Origin: Chloroflexota bacterium
GTDB lineage: Bacteria > Chloroflexota > Limnocylindria > Limnocylindrales > CSP1-4
NCBI GenBank assembly: GCA_017881905.1
Contig: JADGQI010000002.1
Span: 1 to 39,935, forward strand
Direction of reading: 5' to 3'
Length of the DNA stretch: 39,935 bases
Both the position numbers and the translations under genes were made by a program. Below are positions 7,838 through 16,925 of the stretch, piece by piece. A model generated the notes under the pieces. The model was not told where the DNA came from. It saw only the letters and a list, made by a program, of their open reading frames with translations, and searched no databases. Numbering within the stretch: the first letter of the stretch is position 1; the number at the start of each line of letters is the position of its first letter.

Positions 7838-8877
7838 GCGGCCGGTCGGGCAGGGTCAGGGTGGCTCGGCTGACCGATCTGGCCGCGCTCGGCGAGCTGT
7901 CGCGACTGTGTCAGCAGGAGTCGGCGGAAACCCGCTCGCTCGGCCTGCCCGTGAGCGGGCCGCGGATCGGCGTGTTCAGTCTGTTCCGCCTCCCGCTCGG
8001 AGCGTTCCGCCCGCACGACCTCCTGTACGTCTATGAAGAGGAGGACGGACTGTCCGGACTGGTCCGGGTGGAGCGTGAGACCCCTCGCGACGAGTGGACG
8101 ATCGTCGAGCTCGATGCGATCGGCCTGGCCGAGGCCGGCGACATCCGGTTCCGGCTCGTCCAACACATCCTCCGGGACGGCGCGAAACGCGGGGCGATCC
8201 GGTTCCACGTTGCCTGTGCCGACGCGTCCGGCAACGTCGAGCTGTTCATGCAGGCGGGGTTCGCCAGGTACGGCGAGGAGCTGCTCCTCTATCGTCCGCC
8301 CGGCGCTCCGCTTCCCGATCCGTGGACCGATGAGGAGGCCACCACGGCACTCATCCGACCGGCTGCCTCGATCGATGCGGTGGCGTTGGCAAAGCTGTAC
8401 GCCGCCGTGACCCCGCGGCCCGTCCAGCGCCTGGAGTCGTATCGGATCGGCGACTGGGAGCGACAGGGATCCGGCTGGCGCCTGCCCAGATCGAGCCTCG
8501 CCCCGATCCTCCGTTTCGCTGACGTCGAGGCGTTCGTTCGCGAGGCCCCGGGCGGTGGCCCCGACGGGACCCAGCTCGACGGGTTCCTCCAGGTCGGTGT
8601 CGCCAAGGAGGATCAGCCCCACTACCTCAAGATCCTGGCCCGACCGGATGCGGACACGAAGCCGCTGGTGGAGTACGGTCTCGGGGTGATCTCCGCTCGG
8701 ACCCGGAACGGCGGCCGGAGCGACCATGGCGTGATCGCGCCCGTTCGCACCTACGAAGCCCCGATCGACCGTCGACTCGAGGATGCCGGCTTCCGCGTCG
8801 AGTCGACCGTCACACTGCTGATGAAAGAGACCGTCGTGCGGGTCGCAGAGCCCGCTCTCGTCCCAGCCATCCGATGA
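7834..8877 (+). CDS. GNAT-like protein, possibly two N-acetyltransferase domains
   Basis: A 347-aa soluble protein that starts at a GTG overlapping the pdxT stop (GTGA). Residues 7-155 resemble a GNAT fold: an N-terminal [18 protein letters not shown] helix, central strands, and [22 protein letters not shown], which matches the late GNAT strand-helix where a residue meets a positional homologue. The second half (about 170-340) contains [19 protein letters not shown] and may be a second, degenerate domain. The acetyl-CoA pyrophosphate loop is not obvious, so catalytic activity is uncertain. I do not recognise a characterised homologue. The coupling to pdxT suggests co-expression but not necessarily a role in B6 metabolism. 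Confidence 0.65.
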   Translation: MSGRSGRVRVARLTDLAALGELSRLCQQESAETRSLGLPVSGPRIGVFSLFRLPLGAFRPHDLLYVYEEEDGLSGLVRVERETPRDEWTIVELDAIGLAEAGDIRFRLVQHILRDGAKRGAIRFHVACADASGNVELFMQAGFARYGEELLLYRPPGAPLPDPWTDEEATTALIRPAASIDAVALAKLYAAVTPRPVQRLESYRIGDWERQGSGWRLPRSSLAPILRFADVEAFVREAPGGGPDGTQLDGFLQVGVAKEDQPHYLKILARPDADTKPLVEYGLGVISARTRNGGRSDHGVIAPVRTYEAPIDRRLEDAGFRVESTVTLLMKETVVRVAEPALVPAIR

Positions 8878-8908
8878 TGGATCCATCCCGCTCGACAGGG
8901 AGGAACCG

Positions 8909-11065
8909 TTGAGTCCCAAGCGCATCGAACGCGAGGCGATGGACGACCTCGACCTGCTCCTGGCGGCGCTCCCGCCCGAGGTCGTCGCGGCCGTCCACGC
9001 CCTGCCCGCCAAGGAGTCGCTGATCGAGGTCGTGCTCGACCTCGGGCGCCGTCCGGAGGCCCGTTTCCCGGACAGCGAGGAGACGCTCCTCGAGCGGGAG
9101 ATCGACGAGTCCGACATCGCTTATGTCGTCGAGAATATCGGCACGTTCGGCGACGACAACCGGGCGGGGATCGGGCGGACCCTCCACCGGATCAGCGCCA
9201 TCCGCAACCGGAGCGGGAAGATCGTCGGGCTGACCTGCCGGATCGGCCGGGCCGTCTACGGGACGATCGAGATCATCGACGACTTCGTCGAGACCGGGAA
9301 GTCCATCCTGATCATGGGGCGGCCGGGGATCGGCAAGACCACCATGCTCCGTGAGGCCGCTCGGGTCCTCGCCGACGACATGGGCAAGCGTGTCGTCGTG
9401 GTCGACACGAGCAACGAGATCGCCGGCGACGGCGACATCCCCCATCCCGCGATCGGCAAGGCCCGGCGGATGCAGGTCCGGACACCGTCGCTCCAGCACG
9501 AGGTGATGATCGAGGCGGTCGAGAACCACATGCCGCAGGTCATCGTCATCGACGAGATCGGGACGGAGCTCGAGGCCGCGGCGGCCCGGACGATCGCCGA
9601 ACGCGGCGTCCAGCTGATCGGCACCGCCCACGGCAACAACCTCGACAACCTGATGCTCAACCCGACCCTGTCGGACCTCATCGGCGGGATCCAGAGCGTG
9701 ACCCTCGGCGACGAGGAGGCTCGCCGCCGCCGGACCCAGAAGAGCGTCCTCGAGCGCAAGGCGCCGCCGACGTTCGACGTGATCATCGAGATCCAGGACC
9801 GCGAGCGGGTCATGGTCCACAGCGACGTCGCCGATACCGTCGACGCGATGCTGCGCGGCGATCCGGTCGCGCCCGAGCTGCGCTGGCGGGACGAGGAGGG
9901 CGTCCACCGCTCACAGGCGAGGCCGCGACCGTCGCCGCGCGAGCAGCTCGGGGCGGAGCGCTTCGCCGGCCTGGTCGGGACCGGCTCGCCGTGGCGGATG
10001 GAGCCCGGTTGGCGCGGCGACGGGCCGTATCGTGGCGGCGGTTACCGCGACGCGGGCCCGGGTGGCGCAGGATCGCCGGCCGGCCCCGGGTACCGCGCGG
10101 GCTATCGACCCGGTGCGAGCGGCGGCTGGCGTCAGACGCGGGGAGGATCCGCGCGGGAGACCGGCCCGCGCGGCCGGATAGTCGACCCCGGGGCCTCCGA
10201 GGGAGCCCTGGGGACGCTGCCGGGTGAGCGATTCGCCGTCCCGCCGTCGGGGTCGGCCAGCCGGACCCGTTCCGGTCCCAGCGCGGCCGACCTTCCGTTC
10301 GTGGCCGGTGAGATCGCCGATCGCGGGCCGCTCGAGCGCGGCGATGCACCGCCGGTCGAGCCGCGGGCCCGGGACGCCCGCGAATGGCAGCGCCAGCAGG
10401 CGTGGCGCGAACAGGCCGCCCGGGCGATCGTCGACCTCAAGGCGGACGAAGGCACGGGGCCGGTCAACGCGCTCGATCTCGACGTAGAGCCCGCGGACGC
10501 CGAGGACCCTGCCGCCCTCGCCGATGACGGTGGGGCCACGGTGGAGCCCGGTGACGACGGAGCCGTCCTCCGGGTCGAAGGCGCCGGCGCGCTGCCGACC
10601 CTTCGGGTCCTGCCCCACGGGGTCAGTCGGAAGCGGCTCGAGCAGGCGGTCCGCGAGCTCCAGCTGCCGGTCGTCGTCGCCCGCGACGTCGACGAAGCCG
10701 ACGTGGTGATGACCCTCCGCAGCGAATACCGTCAGAAGACGCCGATGCTCCGCGAGGCCGAGGATCGGGCCATGCCCATCTACGTCCTCAAGAGCAACAC
10801 GATCCCCCAGATGGAGGCCAGCCTGACCTCGATCTTCTCCCTCGAGGTGGATCCGCGCGAGGCCGCGCTCCGCGAGACCGAAGAGGCGATCGACCTGGTC
10901 ATGCGCGCGTCCGAGGCCGTGGAGCTGAGCCCGCAGAACGCCTACGTCCGCAGGCTCCAGCACCAGATGGCCGAGCGGGCGAACCTCGTGTCGCGCTCGC
11001 GCGGTCGCGAGCCGTATCGTCGCGTGCGGCTCTACCCCGACCAGGCGCGGGCCAGCTGGCGCTGA
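8909..11065 (+). CDS. Ycf45-type AAA ATPase with C-terminal R3H domain
   Basis: A 718-aa single-stranded nucleic-acid-binding ATPase of the Ycf45/SpoIIIAA-like family. Residues 1-335 form the ATPase: Walker A GRPGIGKT (137-144), Walker B VIVIDE (212-217), and [15 protein letters not shown] as the following sensor region. Residues about 345-430 are Gly/Arg/Pro-rich and disordered-looking, resembling RGG segments. About 545-655 is a conserved alpha/beta region, and about 660-710 is an R3H-like domain ([21 protein letters not shown]). The start is TTG 8909 with a strong ribosome-binding site, GGGAGGAA (8898-8904). The precise role of this family is not established; RNA or ssDNA binding is inferred from R3H. 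A small VOC gene follows after 2 bp. Confidence 0.85.
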   Translation: MSPKRIEREAMDDLDLLLAALPPEVVAAVHALPAKESLIEVVLDLGRRPEARFPDSEETLLEREIDESDIAYVVENIGTFGDDNRAGIGRTLHRISAIRNRSGKIVGLTCRIGRAVYGTIEIIDDFVETGKSILIMGRPGIGKTTMLREAARVLADDMGKRVVVVDTSNEIAGDGDIPHPAIGKARRMQVRTPSLQHEVMIEAVENHMPQVIVIDEIGTELEAAAARTIAERGVQLIGTAHGNNLDNLMLNPTLSDLIGGIQSVTLGDEEARRRRTQKSVLERKAPPTFDVIIEIQDRERVMVHSDVADTVDAMLRGDPVAPELRWRDEEGVHRSQARPRPSPREQLGAERFAGLVGTGSPWRMEPGWRGDGPYRGGGYRDAGPGGAGSPAGPGYRAGYRPGASGGWRQTRGGSARETGPRGRIVDPGASEGALGTLPGERFAVPPSGSASRTRSGPSAADLPFVAGEIADRGPLERGDAPPVEPRARDAREWQRQQAWREQAARAIVDLKADEGTGPVNALDLDVEPADAEDPAALADDGGATVEPGDDGAVLRVEGAGALPTLRVLPHGVSRKRLEQAVRELQLPVVVARDVDEADVVMTLRSEYRQKTPMLREAEDRAMPIYVLKSNTIPQMEASLTSIFSLEVDPREAALRETEEAIDLVMRASEAVELSPQNAYVRRLQHQMAERANLVSRSRGREPYRRVRLYPDQARASWR

Positions 11066-11067
11066 AC

Positions 11068-11448
11068 ATGGGACCGGCCGAGCTGCCTCGCCTGTCGATG
11101 CACGCCGTCGTCCTCGACTGCGCGGAGACCGAGTCGCTCATCGCGTTCTGGTCGGCCGCCCTGGGCTATGTGACCTGGTTCGAGCCGTTCGGCCAGTTCG
11201 CGGGGCTGAAGCCGCCGCCCGACGATCCGAAGCGCGGTCTGGCCCTGATCTTCCAGCGCGTCCCCGAGGCGAAGGTCGTCAAGAACCGCGCCCACGTCGA
11301 CTACGAGACCCCCGACCGCGCCGCTGAGGTCGCCCGGCTCGTCGGGCTCGGCGCAACGCTGGTCCGCGAGGTCGACGAGGGTCCATCGATGCGCTGGACG
11401 GTCATGGCCGATCCGGCCGGGAACGAGTTCTGCGTGACCCAGGCCTGA
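11068..11448 (+). CDS. VOC-fold protein (glyoxalase/bleomycin-resistance type)
   Basis: A 126-aa single-module VOC protein. SMHAVVLDCAETESLIAFW is the first strand and helix, and MADPAGNEFCVTQA is the typical C-terminal strand with a Glu ligand position. His12 and Glu120 could bind a metal. It begins 2 bp after the R3H/AAA stop, so it is probably in the same transcript. An internal ATG at 11098 (LSMHAVV) would remove the first ten residues. Substrate unknown. Confidence 0.8.
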   Translation: MGPAELPRLSMHAVVLDCAETESLIAFWSAALGYVTWFEPFGQFAGLKPPPDDPKRGLALIFQRVPEAKVVKNRAHVDYETPDRAAEVARLVGLGATLVREVDEGPSMRWTVMADPAGNEFCVTQA

Positions 11449-11509
11449 CTGAACGCCCGAGGTCTCGCGCCTGGTGGCCCTGTGGCGTAGGCGGGCCGGC
11501 AGGTCGGTC

Positions 11510-12133
11510 CTACCGGTGCGTCCCGCGCTGGCTGCTCGAGCTGCTGGCCGCGCCGTCTCCCAGGCTCGCGCGGGCACGAGCGAGCCGGTCGCCCCGAAGG
11601 CCGACGCAGTCGAGCGCCCAGAACGTGTCCGCGTAGACGAGCGCCCCGCGCATCCAGGGCTCCCACCCGGGGAGCTCCACGGCCTGGCAGGCAGGTATGG
11701 GGATCCGGGCGGACGGCGGCGTCACGCCCAGCTCGGAGGCGGGTCTCCAGCCGAGCCGCCCGTAGTAGGCGGGGTCGCCTTCCAGAAAGACCGCCGGGAC
11801 GCCGTTGCGCTTCGCCTCGGCCACGGCGTGGGCGACGAGCGCCCGGCCGAGCCCCCGGCTCTGCCACTCCGGCGCGACCGACAGGGGGCTTAGGACGAGC
11901 ACCTCGACCAGGCGCGCCTCAGCGTCGATCCAGCCTCGCGTGAGCCGGACGTGCCCGACCACCCGGTCATCGACGAGGGCGACGTAGCCGGTGCTGTCGG
12001 AGCGCCGCGCCAGCGTCTCCTCCAGGGCGACAACCTCAGGATCCGCCTCGAACGCACGGCCGATCACATCGCGCAGGGCGGCGGCGTCCTCGGGCCGCTG
12101 GCGTCGGATCGCGGCGTCGTCGGGGGAGTTCAT
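11510..12133 (-). CDS. GNAT N-acetyltransferase (YhbS-like)
   Basis: A 207-aa acetyltransferase. The acetyl-CoA loop is Q-S-R-G-L-G-R-A (about 92-99), preceded by LVLSPLSVAPEW and followed by FLEGDPAYYGRLGWRPA. This arrangement (LSPLSVxPxxQxxGxG ... GDPxYYxRxGF) is typical of the COG3153/YhbS group, whose substrates are mostly unknown. ATG 12133 is preferred; TTG at 12154 is also in frame. TACTGT lies 8 nt upstream of the ATG. The C-terminal tail is Ser-rich. It converges with the VOC gene and lies just downstream of the flavoprotein gene on the same strand, but it appears to have its own promoter. Confidence 0.85.
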   Translation of the reverse strand: MNSPDDAAIRRQRPEDAAALRDVIGRAFEADPEVVALEETLARRSDSTGYVALVDDRVVGHVRLTRGWIDAEARLVEVLVLSPLSVAPEWQSRGLGRALVAHAVAEAKRNGVPAVFLEGDPAYYGRLGWRPASELGVTPPSARIPIPACQAVELPGWEPWMRGALVYADTFWALDCVGLRGDRLARARASLGDGAASSSSSQRGTHR

Positions 12134-12141
12134 CGCCGAGA

Positions 12142-12147
12142 ACAGTA
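12142..12147 (-). promoter_or_regulatory. -10 element of the GNAT gene, leaderless type
   Basis: TACTGT on the minus strand, 8 nt before ATG 12133. The spacing is slightly longer than in the clearest cases in this window. Confidence 0.35.
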
Positions 12148-12216
12148 CCGCCAAGGGTCGGACCCGGCGGGGGTGCGTCCGGTAACCCAGACCAGACGCG
12201 AGACTTCACGCCGCCG

Positions 12217-13656
12217 TCAGTCGCGCCCCGCGAACTCGTGGCGGAGCGCCGACCGAGCGGCCCATACCCCGCACATGCCGTGGACCCCGCCGCCGGGCGG
12301 CGTCGACGACGAGCACAGGTAGATCCCGCGGGTCGGGGTCCCGTACGGGTCGAGCCGGGCGACAGGCCGAGTGAACAGCTGGCGGAGATCCTGGATGCCG
12401 CCGTTGATGTCGCCGCCGATGTAGTTCGGGTTGTACGCCTCGATGTCCACCGGCAGGCGGACCGAGCGGGCGAGGATGGTGTCGCCGAACCCCGGCGCGA
12501 AGCGCTCGATCTGCGCCTCGATCCGTTCGGTCATGTCGAAGGTCGAGCCGCTCGGGACGTGGCAGTACGCCCACCCGGTGTGACCGCCGTCGGGTGCCCG
12601 GGTCGGGTCGAATCGACTCGGCTGGACGACGAGGACGAACGGCCGCTCCGGATGGCGGCCGCTGCTCACGTCCGCCTCGGCCGCCCGGATCTCCTCCATC
12701 GTCCCGCCCACGTGGACGGTGCCGGCGCGCTCGACGCCGTCGGCCTGCCATGGGATCGGCGCGCTCAGCGCCCAGTCGACCTTGACGATGCCGGGCCCGT
12801 AGCGGAAGCCTTCGAGCCGGCGTCGATAGCCGTCGGGGAGCCGATCGCCGGCGATCCGGGCCAGCGCCCTCGGCGTCGTGTCGAACAGGACGGCACGGGC
12901 TGGCGGGAGATCCGCCAGCGAGCCGACGGGGTGGTCGGTCACGATCTCGCCACCCAGCGACCGGAGCTCGGCGGCGAGTGCGTCCGCGAGGTGCTGCGTG
13001 CCGCCGCGCACGATCGGCCAGCCGTAGGCATGCGCGGTGAGCGCTAGCGCGAGCCCGAACGACGCCGTCAGCGGACGCTCGAGACGGAGCATCGAGTGGG
13101 CACTCACGCCGGCCAGGAGGGCCTGCGCCTCGTCACCGCGGAAGCGCCCGCGCAGCAGGCCGATCGCGGAGCGGCGCGCGAGGCGGCCGAATCGTGCCGC
13201 GGCCAGCGGGTGACGGGGGATCCGGAAGATCGGCCCGAGGACGAGGTCCATGATCTTGTCGGCGTCGCGGACGAGCGGGCCCATCAGGCGGCGATAGGCC
13301 GCGCCGTCGACCCCCAGCCCCGCCGCCGTGGTTGAGACCGACCGCTCGAGGATCGCCGCACGACCCCCGTCGAGCGGGTGCGCCAGGGGGGCCGGTGGGT
13401 CGATCAGGTCGAGCCCGAACCGCCCGAGGTCCAGGTCGCGGAAGAACGGCGACGCCACCGATGTGCCCTGGACGGTCGAGCAGATGTCGTGGACGAACCC
13501 CGGGAGCGTCAGCTCGGCGCTGCGCATCCCTCCGCCGACGGTCGGGTGCCCCTCGTAGACGACGACGGAGCGACCCGCACGAGCCAGGGTGATCGCCGCC
13601 GCCAGCCCGTTCGGGCCGGACCCGACGACGATCGCGTCGGGTGCCTCAGATGTCAT
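12217..13656 (-). CDS. FAD-dependent oxidoreductase of the phytoene dehydrogenase/PYROXD2 type
   Basis: A 479-aa flavoprotein of the COG1233 family. The dinucleotide-binding motif is GSGPNGLAAA (12-21), with the acidic residue closing the beta-alpha-beta unit in VVVYEGH. HPTVGGGMRS and a C-terminal GIYLCSSSTPPGGGVHGMCG block complete the FAD site and match PYROXD2-like proteins better than carotenoid desaturases. The reaction is not known. No carotenoid genes are nearby. It starts at ATG 13656, 27 bp after the preceding gene, without an evident ribosome-binding site, and is probably the last gene of the minus-strand run that begins at 21806. Confidence 0.85.
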   Translation of the reverse strand: MTSEAPDAIVVGSGPNGLAAAITLARAGRSVVVYEGHPTVGGGMRSAELTLPGFVHDICSTVQGTSVASPFFRDLDLGRFGLDLIDPPAPLAHPLDGGRAAILERSVSTTAAGLGVDGAAYRRLMGPLVRDADKIMDLVLGPIFRIPRHPLAAARFGRLARRSAIGLLRGRFRGDEAQALLAGVSAHSMLRLERPLTASFGLALALTAHAYGWPIVRGGTQHLADALAAELRSLGGEIVTDHPVGSLADLPPARAVLFDTTPRALARIAGDRLPDGYRRRLEGFRYGPGIVKVDWALSAPIPWQADGVERAGTVHVGGTMEEIRAAEADVSSGRHPERPFVLVVQPSRFDPTRAPDGGHTGWAYCHVPSGSTFDMTERIEAQIERFAPGFGDTILARSVRLPVDIEAYNPNYIGGDINGGIQDLRQLFTRPVARLDPYGTPTRGIYLCSSSTPPGGGVHGMCGVWAARSALRHEFAGRD

Positions 13657-13683
13657 GCGCCCATGGTGACCGGCCGTGGGCGA

Positions 13684-14496
13684 TCACGCCTCGCCGCTGC
13701 GGTGGAACCAGTGGCGCGGGTGCGTAACGGTCCACACGGCCGAGCGGATCGCCGCGTTGTGGCGGACGTTCCCGGCATTCTTCCACTGACGCTTGCGGTC
13801 GACGCAGGTCTGGTCGAGGGTGGCCGACGCATCGACCCCGAACCGTGCTGCGAGGTTGTGCAAGGTGGCCGACCAGAAGGCGTTCTCCTGGCGATGGCCG
13901 AACAGGCCCATCGAGACCTCGTAGAACGGATCGTTCGAGCGCAGCAGGACCTCGATCTGGACCACCGTGGTCGGCCCGTCGCGGTACGAGCTGAAGGTGA
14001 TCCACGCGGCGAACATGTGCCCTTCGGGGGTCATGAACGTGAACGATTCGTCGTCGGCGTAGATCACCATGACCCCGGTCGACAGCGTCTGATGGCCCGG
14101 GGCGGCGAGGTTGAGGAGGGCGACCTCGCCCGGGGCGATCCCGGTGATCGGGCCGTAGAAGCTGTTGCCTTTCGGCCAGAACGAGCCGAACTCCTCCTTC
14201 CAGGTGCTGATCACCTGCTCGGGCGTCACGTCCGCCCCGTCGAGCCGGACCCGGTAGCGCTTCTGCCACAGCTGACCGAACCCCTGGACCGGCCCGACCA
14301 GCCGACGGCCCTCCACGTTGAGGTTCATCGCGCTCGACGGGACGGCGCCGAGCGCCAGGCGGTCGACCGGCTTCGACCAGTTGGCCTCGCTCGACCGGGG
14401 ACGCGGCTCCGCGTCACCCGCACTGGCCTGGGATCCGCCGTCGGACGGATGCTCGGGCTCGTCGGTCTCGACAGTCTGGGTCTCGATGTCGGTCAT
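13684..14496 (-). CDS. Conserved-looking protein of unknown function
   Basis: A 270-aa soluble protein I cannot assign. The first about 40 residues are acidic and low in complexity. Residues 45-250 look folded, with aromatic-rich strands such as KEEFGSFWPKGNSFYGPI and GHMFAAWITFSSY, then EVLLRSNDPFYEVSMGLFGH. This pattern could be an SRPBCC/DUF1990-like lipid-binding fold, but the evidence is weak. It has GAAGGA upstream of ATG 14496 and lies 17 bp after the second STAS gene, so it is probably in the partner-switching operon. Neither a signal peptide nor membrane segments are present. Confidence 0.7.
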   Translation of the reverse strand: MTDIETQTVETDEPEHPSDGGSQASAGDAEPRPRSSEANWSKPVDRLALGAVPSSAMNLNVEGRRLVGPVQGFGQLWQKRYRVRLDGADVTPEQVISTWKEEFGSFWPKGNSFYGPITGIAPGEVALLNLAAPGHQTLSTGVMVIYADDESFTFMTPEGHMFAAWITFSSYRDGPTTVVQIEVLLRSNDPFYEVSMGLFGHRQENAFWSATLHNLAARFGVDASATLDQTCVDRKRQWKNAGNVRHNAAIRSAVWTVTHPRHWFHRSGEA

Positions 14497-14513
14497 CGTG
14501 GGTCCTTCGTCCT

Positions 14514-14870
14514 TCAGGCGCCGGCGGCGGACAGTGCGGCCGCCTCGCTGTCGTAGATCCCGATCGCCTCATCGAGGCGGGTCAGGGACAGGATCTGGCG
14601 GTAGTGGTCGTTGAGGCCGACCGCCATGAGCCGTTGGCCCTGGCGCTGGGAGCGGACCAGCAACGTCACGAGCAGGCCGATCCCACCGCTGTTCATGTAG
14701 TCGAGGCCGGCGAAATCGAGCACGACGGCCTTCGCACCGTCGTCGCTCGCTCGGGTGTAGGCCTCGGCGAGCAGCGGCTCGCTGGCCGCGGTGATGTCGC
14801 CGTGGACCTCGATCACGGCCGCGGCCGGCGAGAGTCGCCGGACCTCGACGGACGTCGTCCCGGTGGTCAT
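14514..14870 (-). CDS. STAS-domain anti-sigma factor antagonist (second copy)
   Basis: A 118-aa single STAS domain. The predicted phospho-acceptor is S61 in LDYMNSGGIGLLV, with the preceding strand AVVLDFAG. In partner switching, an unphosphorylated STAS protein binds its kinase/anti-sigma and a SpoIIE-type phosphatase reactivates it. The start at ATG 14870 has a strong ribosome-binding site (AGGAGGG) and overlaps the stop of the first STAS gene (ATGA). A longer frame to 14996 is antisense-like sequence within the first STAS gene. No partner sigma factor is encoded next to it. Confidence 0.9.
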   Translation of the reverse strand: MTTGTTSVEVRRLSPAAAVIEVHGDITAASEPLLAEAYTRASDDGAKAVVLDFAGLDYMNSGGIGLLVTLLVRSQRQGQRLMAVGLNDHYRQILSLTRLDEAIGIYDSEAAALSAAGA

Positions 14871-15241
14871 GCCTGCCCTCCTGTGGCTGTCAACGTCCCG
14901 ACGTCGCCCGCACTCGCGGCGTCGTCGTAGATGCGCATGTAGTCGGACAACCGGGTGATCTGGAAGATTTCGACGTAGTGCGGGCTCAGTCCGCACGCGC
15001 GCACCTCGCGCCGGTCCCGACGGGCGTCGGCCAGCAGCCGCACGATGAGCGCGATGCCGGTGCTGTTGATGTACTCGGTGTCGCTGAAGTCGAGCAGGAC
15101 GGTGCCTGCGCCGGCCGCCGCGACGGTCGCATAGGCGGCGTTGAGGTCGGCTTCGGCCGCGACGCTGATGTCGCCGTGCAGGACGATCGTGGCCAGGTCG
15201 GCGGTCGAACGGACCTCAGCCCTGAACGGACTGGCTGCCAT
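14867..15241 (-). CDS. STAS-domain anti-sigma factor antagonist (first copy)
   Basis: A 124-aa STAS protein similar to the next gene product. S60 in TEYINSTGIALIV is the predicted phosphorylation site; the following T61 is a second possible acceptor. The two STAS proteins share LDF...Y.NS.GI.L.V and the C-terminal SLTRLDEAIGIYDSE / QITRLSDYMRIYDDA region, which suggests tandem duplication. It has AAAGGAG upstream of ATG 15241 and overlaps the end of the phosphatase gene by 26 bp, so co-translation is likely. Confidence 0.92.
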   Translation of the reverse strand: MAASPFRAEVRSTADLATIVLHGDISVAAEADLNAAYATVAAAGAGTVLLDFSDTEYINSTGIALIVRLLADARRDRREVRACGLSPHYVEIFQITRLSDYMRIYDDAASAGDVGTLTATGGQA

Positions 15242-16862
15242 CGTCGACTCCTTTCAGGTGGAGGATCAGCGACACCGTCTGACCGGTACCGTGGGTGGTC
15301 ACCTCCATCGCGTCCACCATGTGCTTGATGAGGAACAGGCCCCAGCCGCGCGGCTTCTGCTCGCCGGCCAGCTTCTTGTCGATGTCGGGTTCCTCGGCCT
15401 CGCCCATCGGGCCGCCGAGCCCCTGATCGGAGATCCGGACGACGAGGTCGTCGTCGACGACGACCGCCTCGATCTCGACGGGGATGGCAGGGTCGTTCTG
15501 GCTGCCGTACTCGATGGCGTTCATCGCCGCCTCGCTGACCGCCGTCTTGAGGCGCTCGAAGCGGGCCGGCTCGAGCCCGAGCGGCTCGATCGCCTCGGCC
15601 ACCCGGTCCATCGCGAGGCGTTCGTTGCCGGCGGCTCCCGGCAGGGAGACCTTCAGCAGGACCCGTTCACCAGCGTGCTCCGGGTCATGATCGGCCAGTG
15701 CGACCTCTCGGCCGCCGGTCCGCTGGAGGGCGACGAGGGTGATGTCGTCCTCCTGGTCCCAGCCCCGACCGACGAACCCGTGGAGCTCGTCGAGCAGGTG
15801 ATCGATCAGGTCGCTGCCCGGCCGTTCGACCGCCATGAGCTCCTTGAGCCGGGGGAAGCCGAACATGTCGCCGGCGGGATCGTGCGCCTCGACGAGCCCG
15901 TCGCTGTAGAGCAGGACGCTTTGGCCCGGGGCGAGGACGGCCTCGTGTTCCGGGTAGTCCATCCCGGGCAGGAGCCCAAGCGGCATCCCGGTCGCCCGCA
16001 GCTCGATGACCTCGTCCGCGGTGCGCACGTAGGGCAGGTTGTGGCCGGCGTTGGCATACACGACCCGACCGGTCTCCGGCTCGAGGATCATGTACAGGCA
16101 GGTCACGAACATCCGCGCCGGCATCTCGGGCAGGAGGATCTCGTTCGCCCGCTCGAGGACCTTCGCCGGCGACTGCAGTCGTGGCGCCTCGCCGCGCAGC
16201 ACGGACTGGGTCCGGGCCATGATCAGCGCGGCCGGCACGCCCTTGTCGGTGACGTCGCCGACGACGATCCCGATCCGACCGTCCGGCAGCGGGATGAAGT
16301 CGTAGAAGTCGCCGCCGACCGCACGCGCGGGACCGTAGTAGGCGGCCACCTGCCAGTCATGGAGCTGGGGCAGCTCCCGCGGCAGGAACTGCTGCTGGAT
16401 CAGCGTCGCGACCCGCATCTCCTGCTCGAGCCGCTCGCGGGCCTGGATCTCGACCGCCTGCTCACGGACGAGCTGGGCGACCCGGATGGCCGGCGCCGCC
16501 TGGGCGGCGAGCGTCGACAGGAGCTTCCGGTCATCGGTGCTGTAGTCCTGGTCCGAGAGTCGAGGCCCGAGGTACAGCGCCCCGATCAGCTCGCCCTGGG
16601 TGACCAGCGGGACGATGACCTTCACCCCGCCCGCGCGGAGCTCCGCGAGGGCGGCAGACTCGAGCTCGAGCCGCTCGGCGTCGACCACGCCGGGTGCCGC
16701 CTGGAGGTAGGCGAACAGCGGGTCGGTCGGCGCGATGTCGACCGCCGGGCCGGGCGCGGTCTGGCTGGCGGCGGGGACCGCCGTGACCGTCGGCTCGGCG
16801 TCGGGTTCGACGGTCTTCGCGCCCCGACCGACCGTTCGGCGGATCGATTCGATGAATGTCAT
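15216..16862 (-). CDS. GAF - SpoIIE phosphatase - HATPase (anti-sigma kinase) fusion
   Basis: A 548-aa soluble signalling protein. About 45-130 is a GAF-like domain without an attached membrane region. A coiled linker (133-158) follows. About 165-385 is a PP2C/SpoIIE phosphatase with metal-binding GGDFYD (183-188), GDVTDKG (202-208) and DGLVEA, then WDQEDDITL near its end. About 410-545 is a GHKL ATPase of the RsbW type: SEAAMNAIEYG (N box), DQGLGG (G1) and PRGWGLFLIKHMVD (G2). It can therefore plausibly both phosphorylate and dephosphorylate STAS antagonists, encoded next to it. GTAGAAC lies 6 nt before the ATG and could be a weak internal promoter. Confidence 0.92.
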   Translation of the reverse strand: MTFIESIRRTVGRGAKTVEPDAEPTVTAVPAASQTAPGPAVDIAPTDPLFAYLQAAPGVVDAERLELESAALAELRAGGVKVIVPLVTQGELIGALYLGPRLSDQDYSTDDRKLLSTLAAQAAPAIRVAQLVREQAVEIQARERLEQEMRVATLIQQQFLPRELPQLHDWQVAAYYGPARAVGGDFYDFIPLPDGRIGIVVGDVTDKGVPAALIMARTQSVLRGEAPRLQSPAKVLERANEILLPEMPARMFVTCLYMILEPETGRVVYANAGHNLPYVRTADEVIELRATGMPLGLLPGMDYPEHEAVLAPGQSVLLYSDGLVEAHDPAGDMFGFPRLKELMAVERPGSDLIDHLLDELHGFVGRGWDQEDDITLVALQRTGGREVALADHDPEHAGERVLLKVSLPGAAGNERLAMDRVAEAIEPLGLEPARFERLKTAVSEAAMNAIEYGSQNDPAIPVEIEAVVVDDDLVVRISDQGLGGPMGEAEEPDIDKKLAGEQKPRGWGLFLIKHMVDAMEVTTHGTGQTVSLILHLKGVDDGSQSVQG

Positions 16863-16925
16863 GAGCGAGTTCTACGCCTCCAGCGTCCAGAATCCGTTAC
16901 GAACCGAGTCGACGGGCGATCTTCG

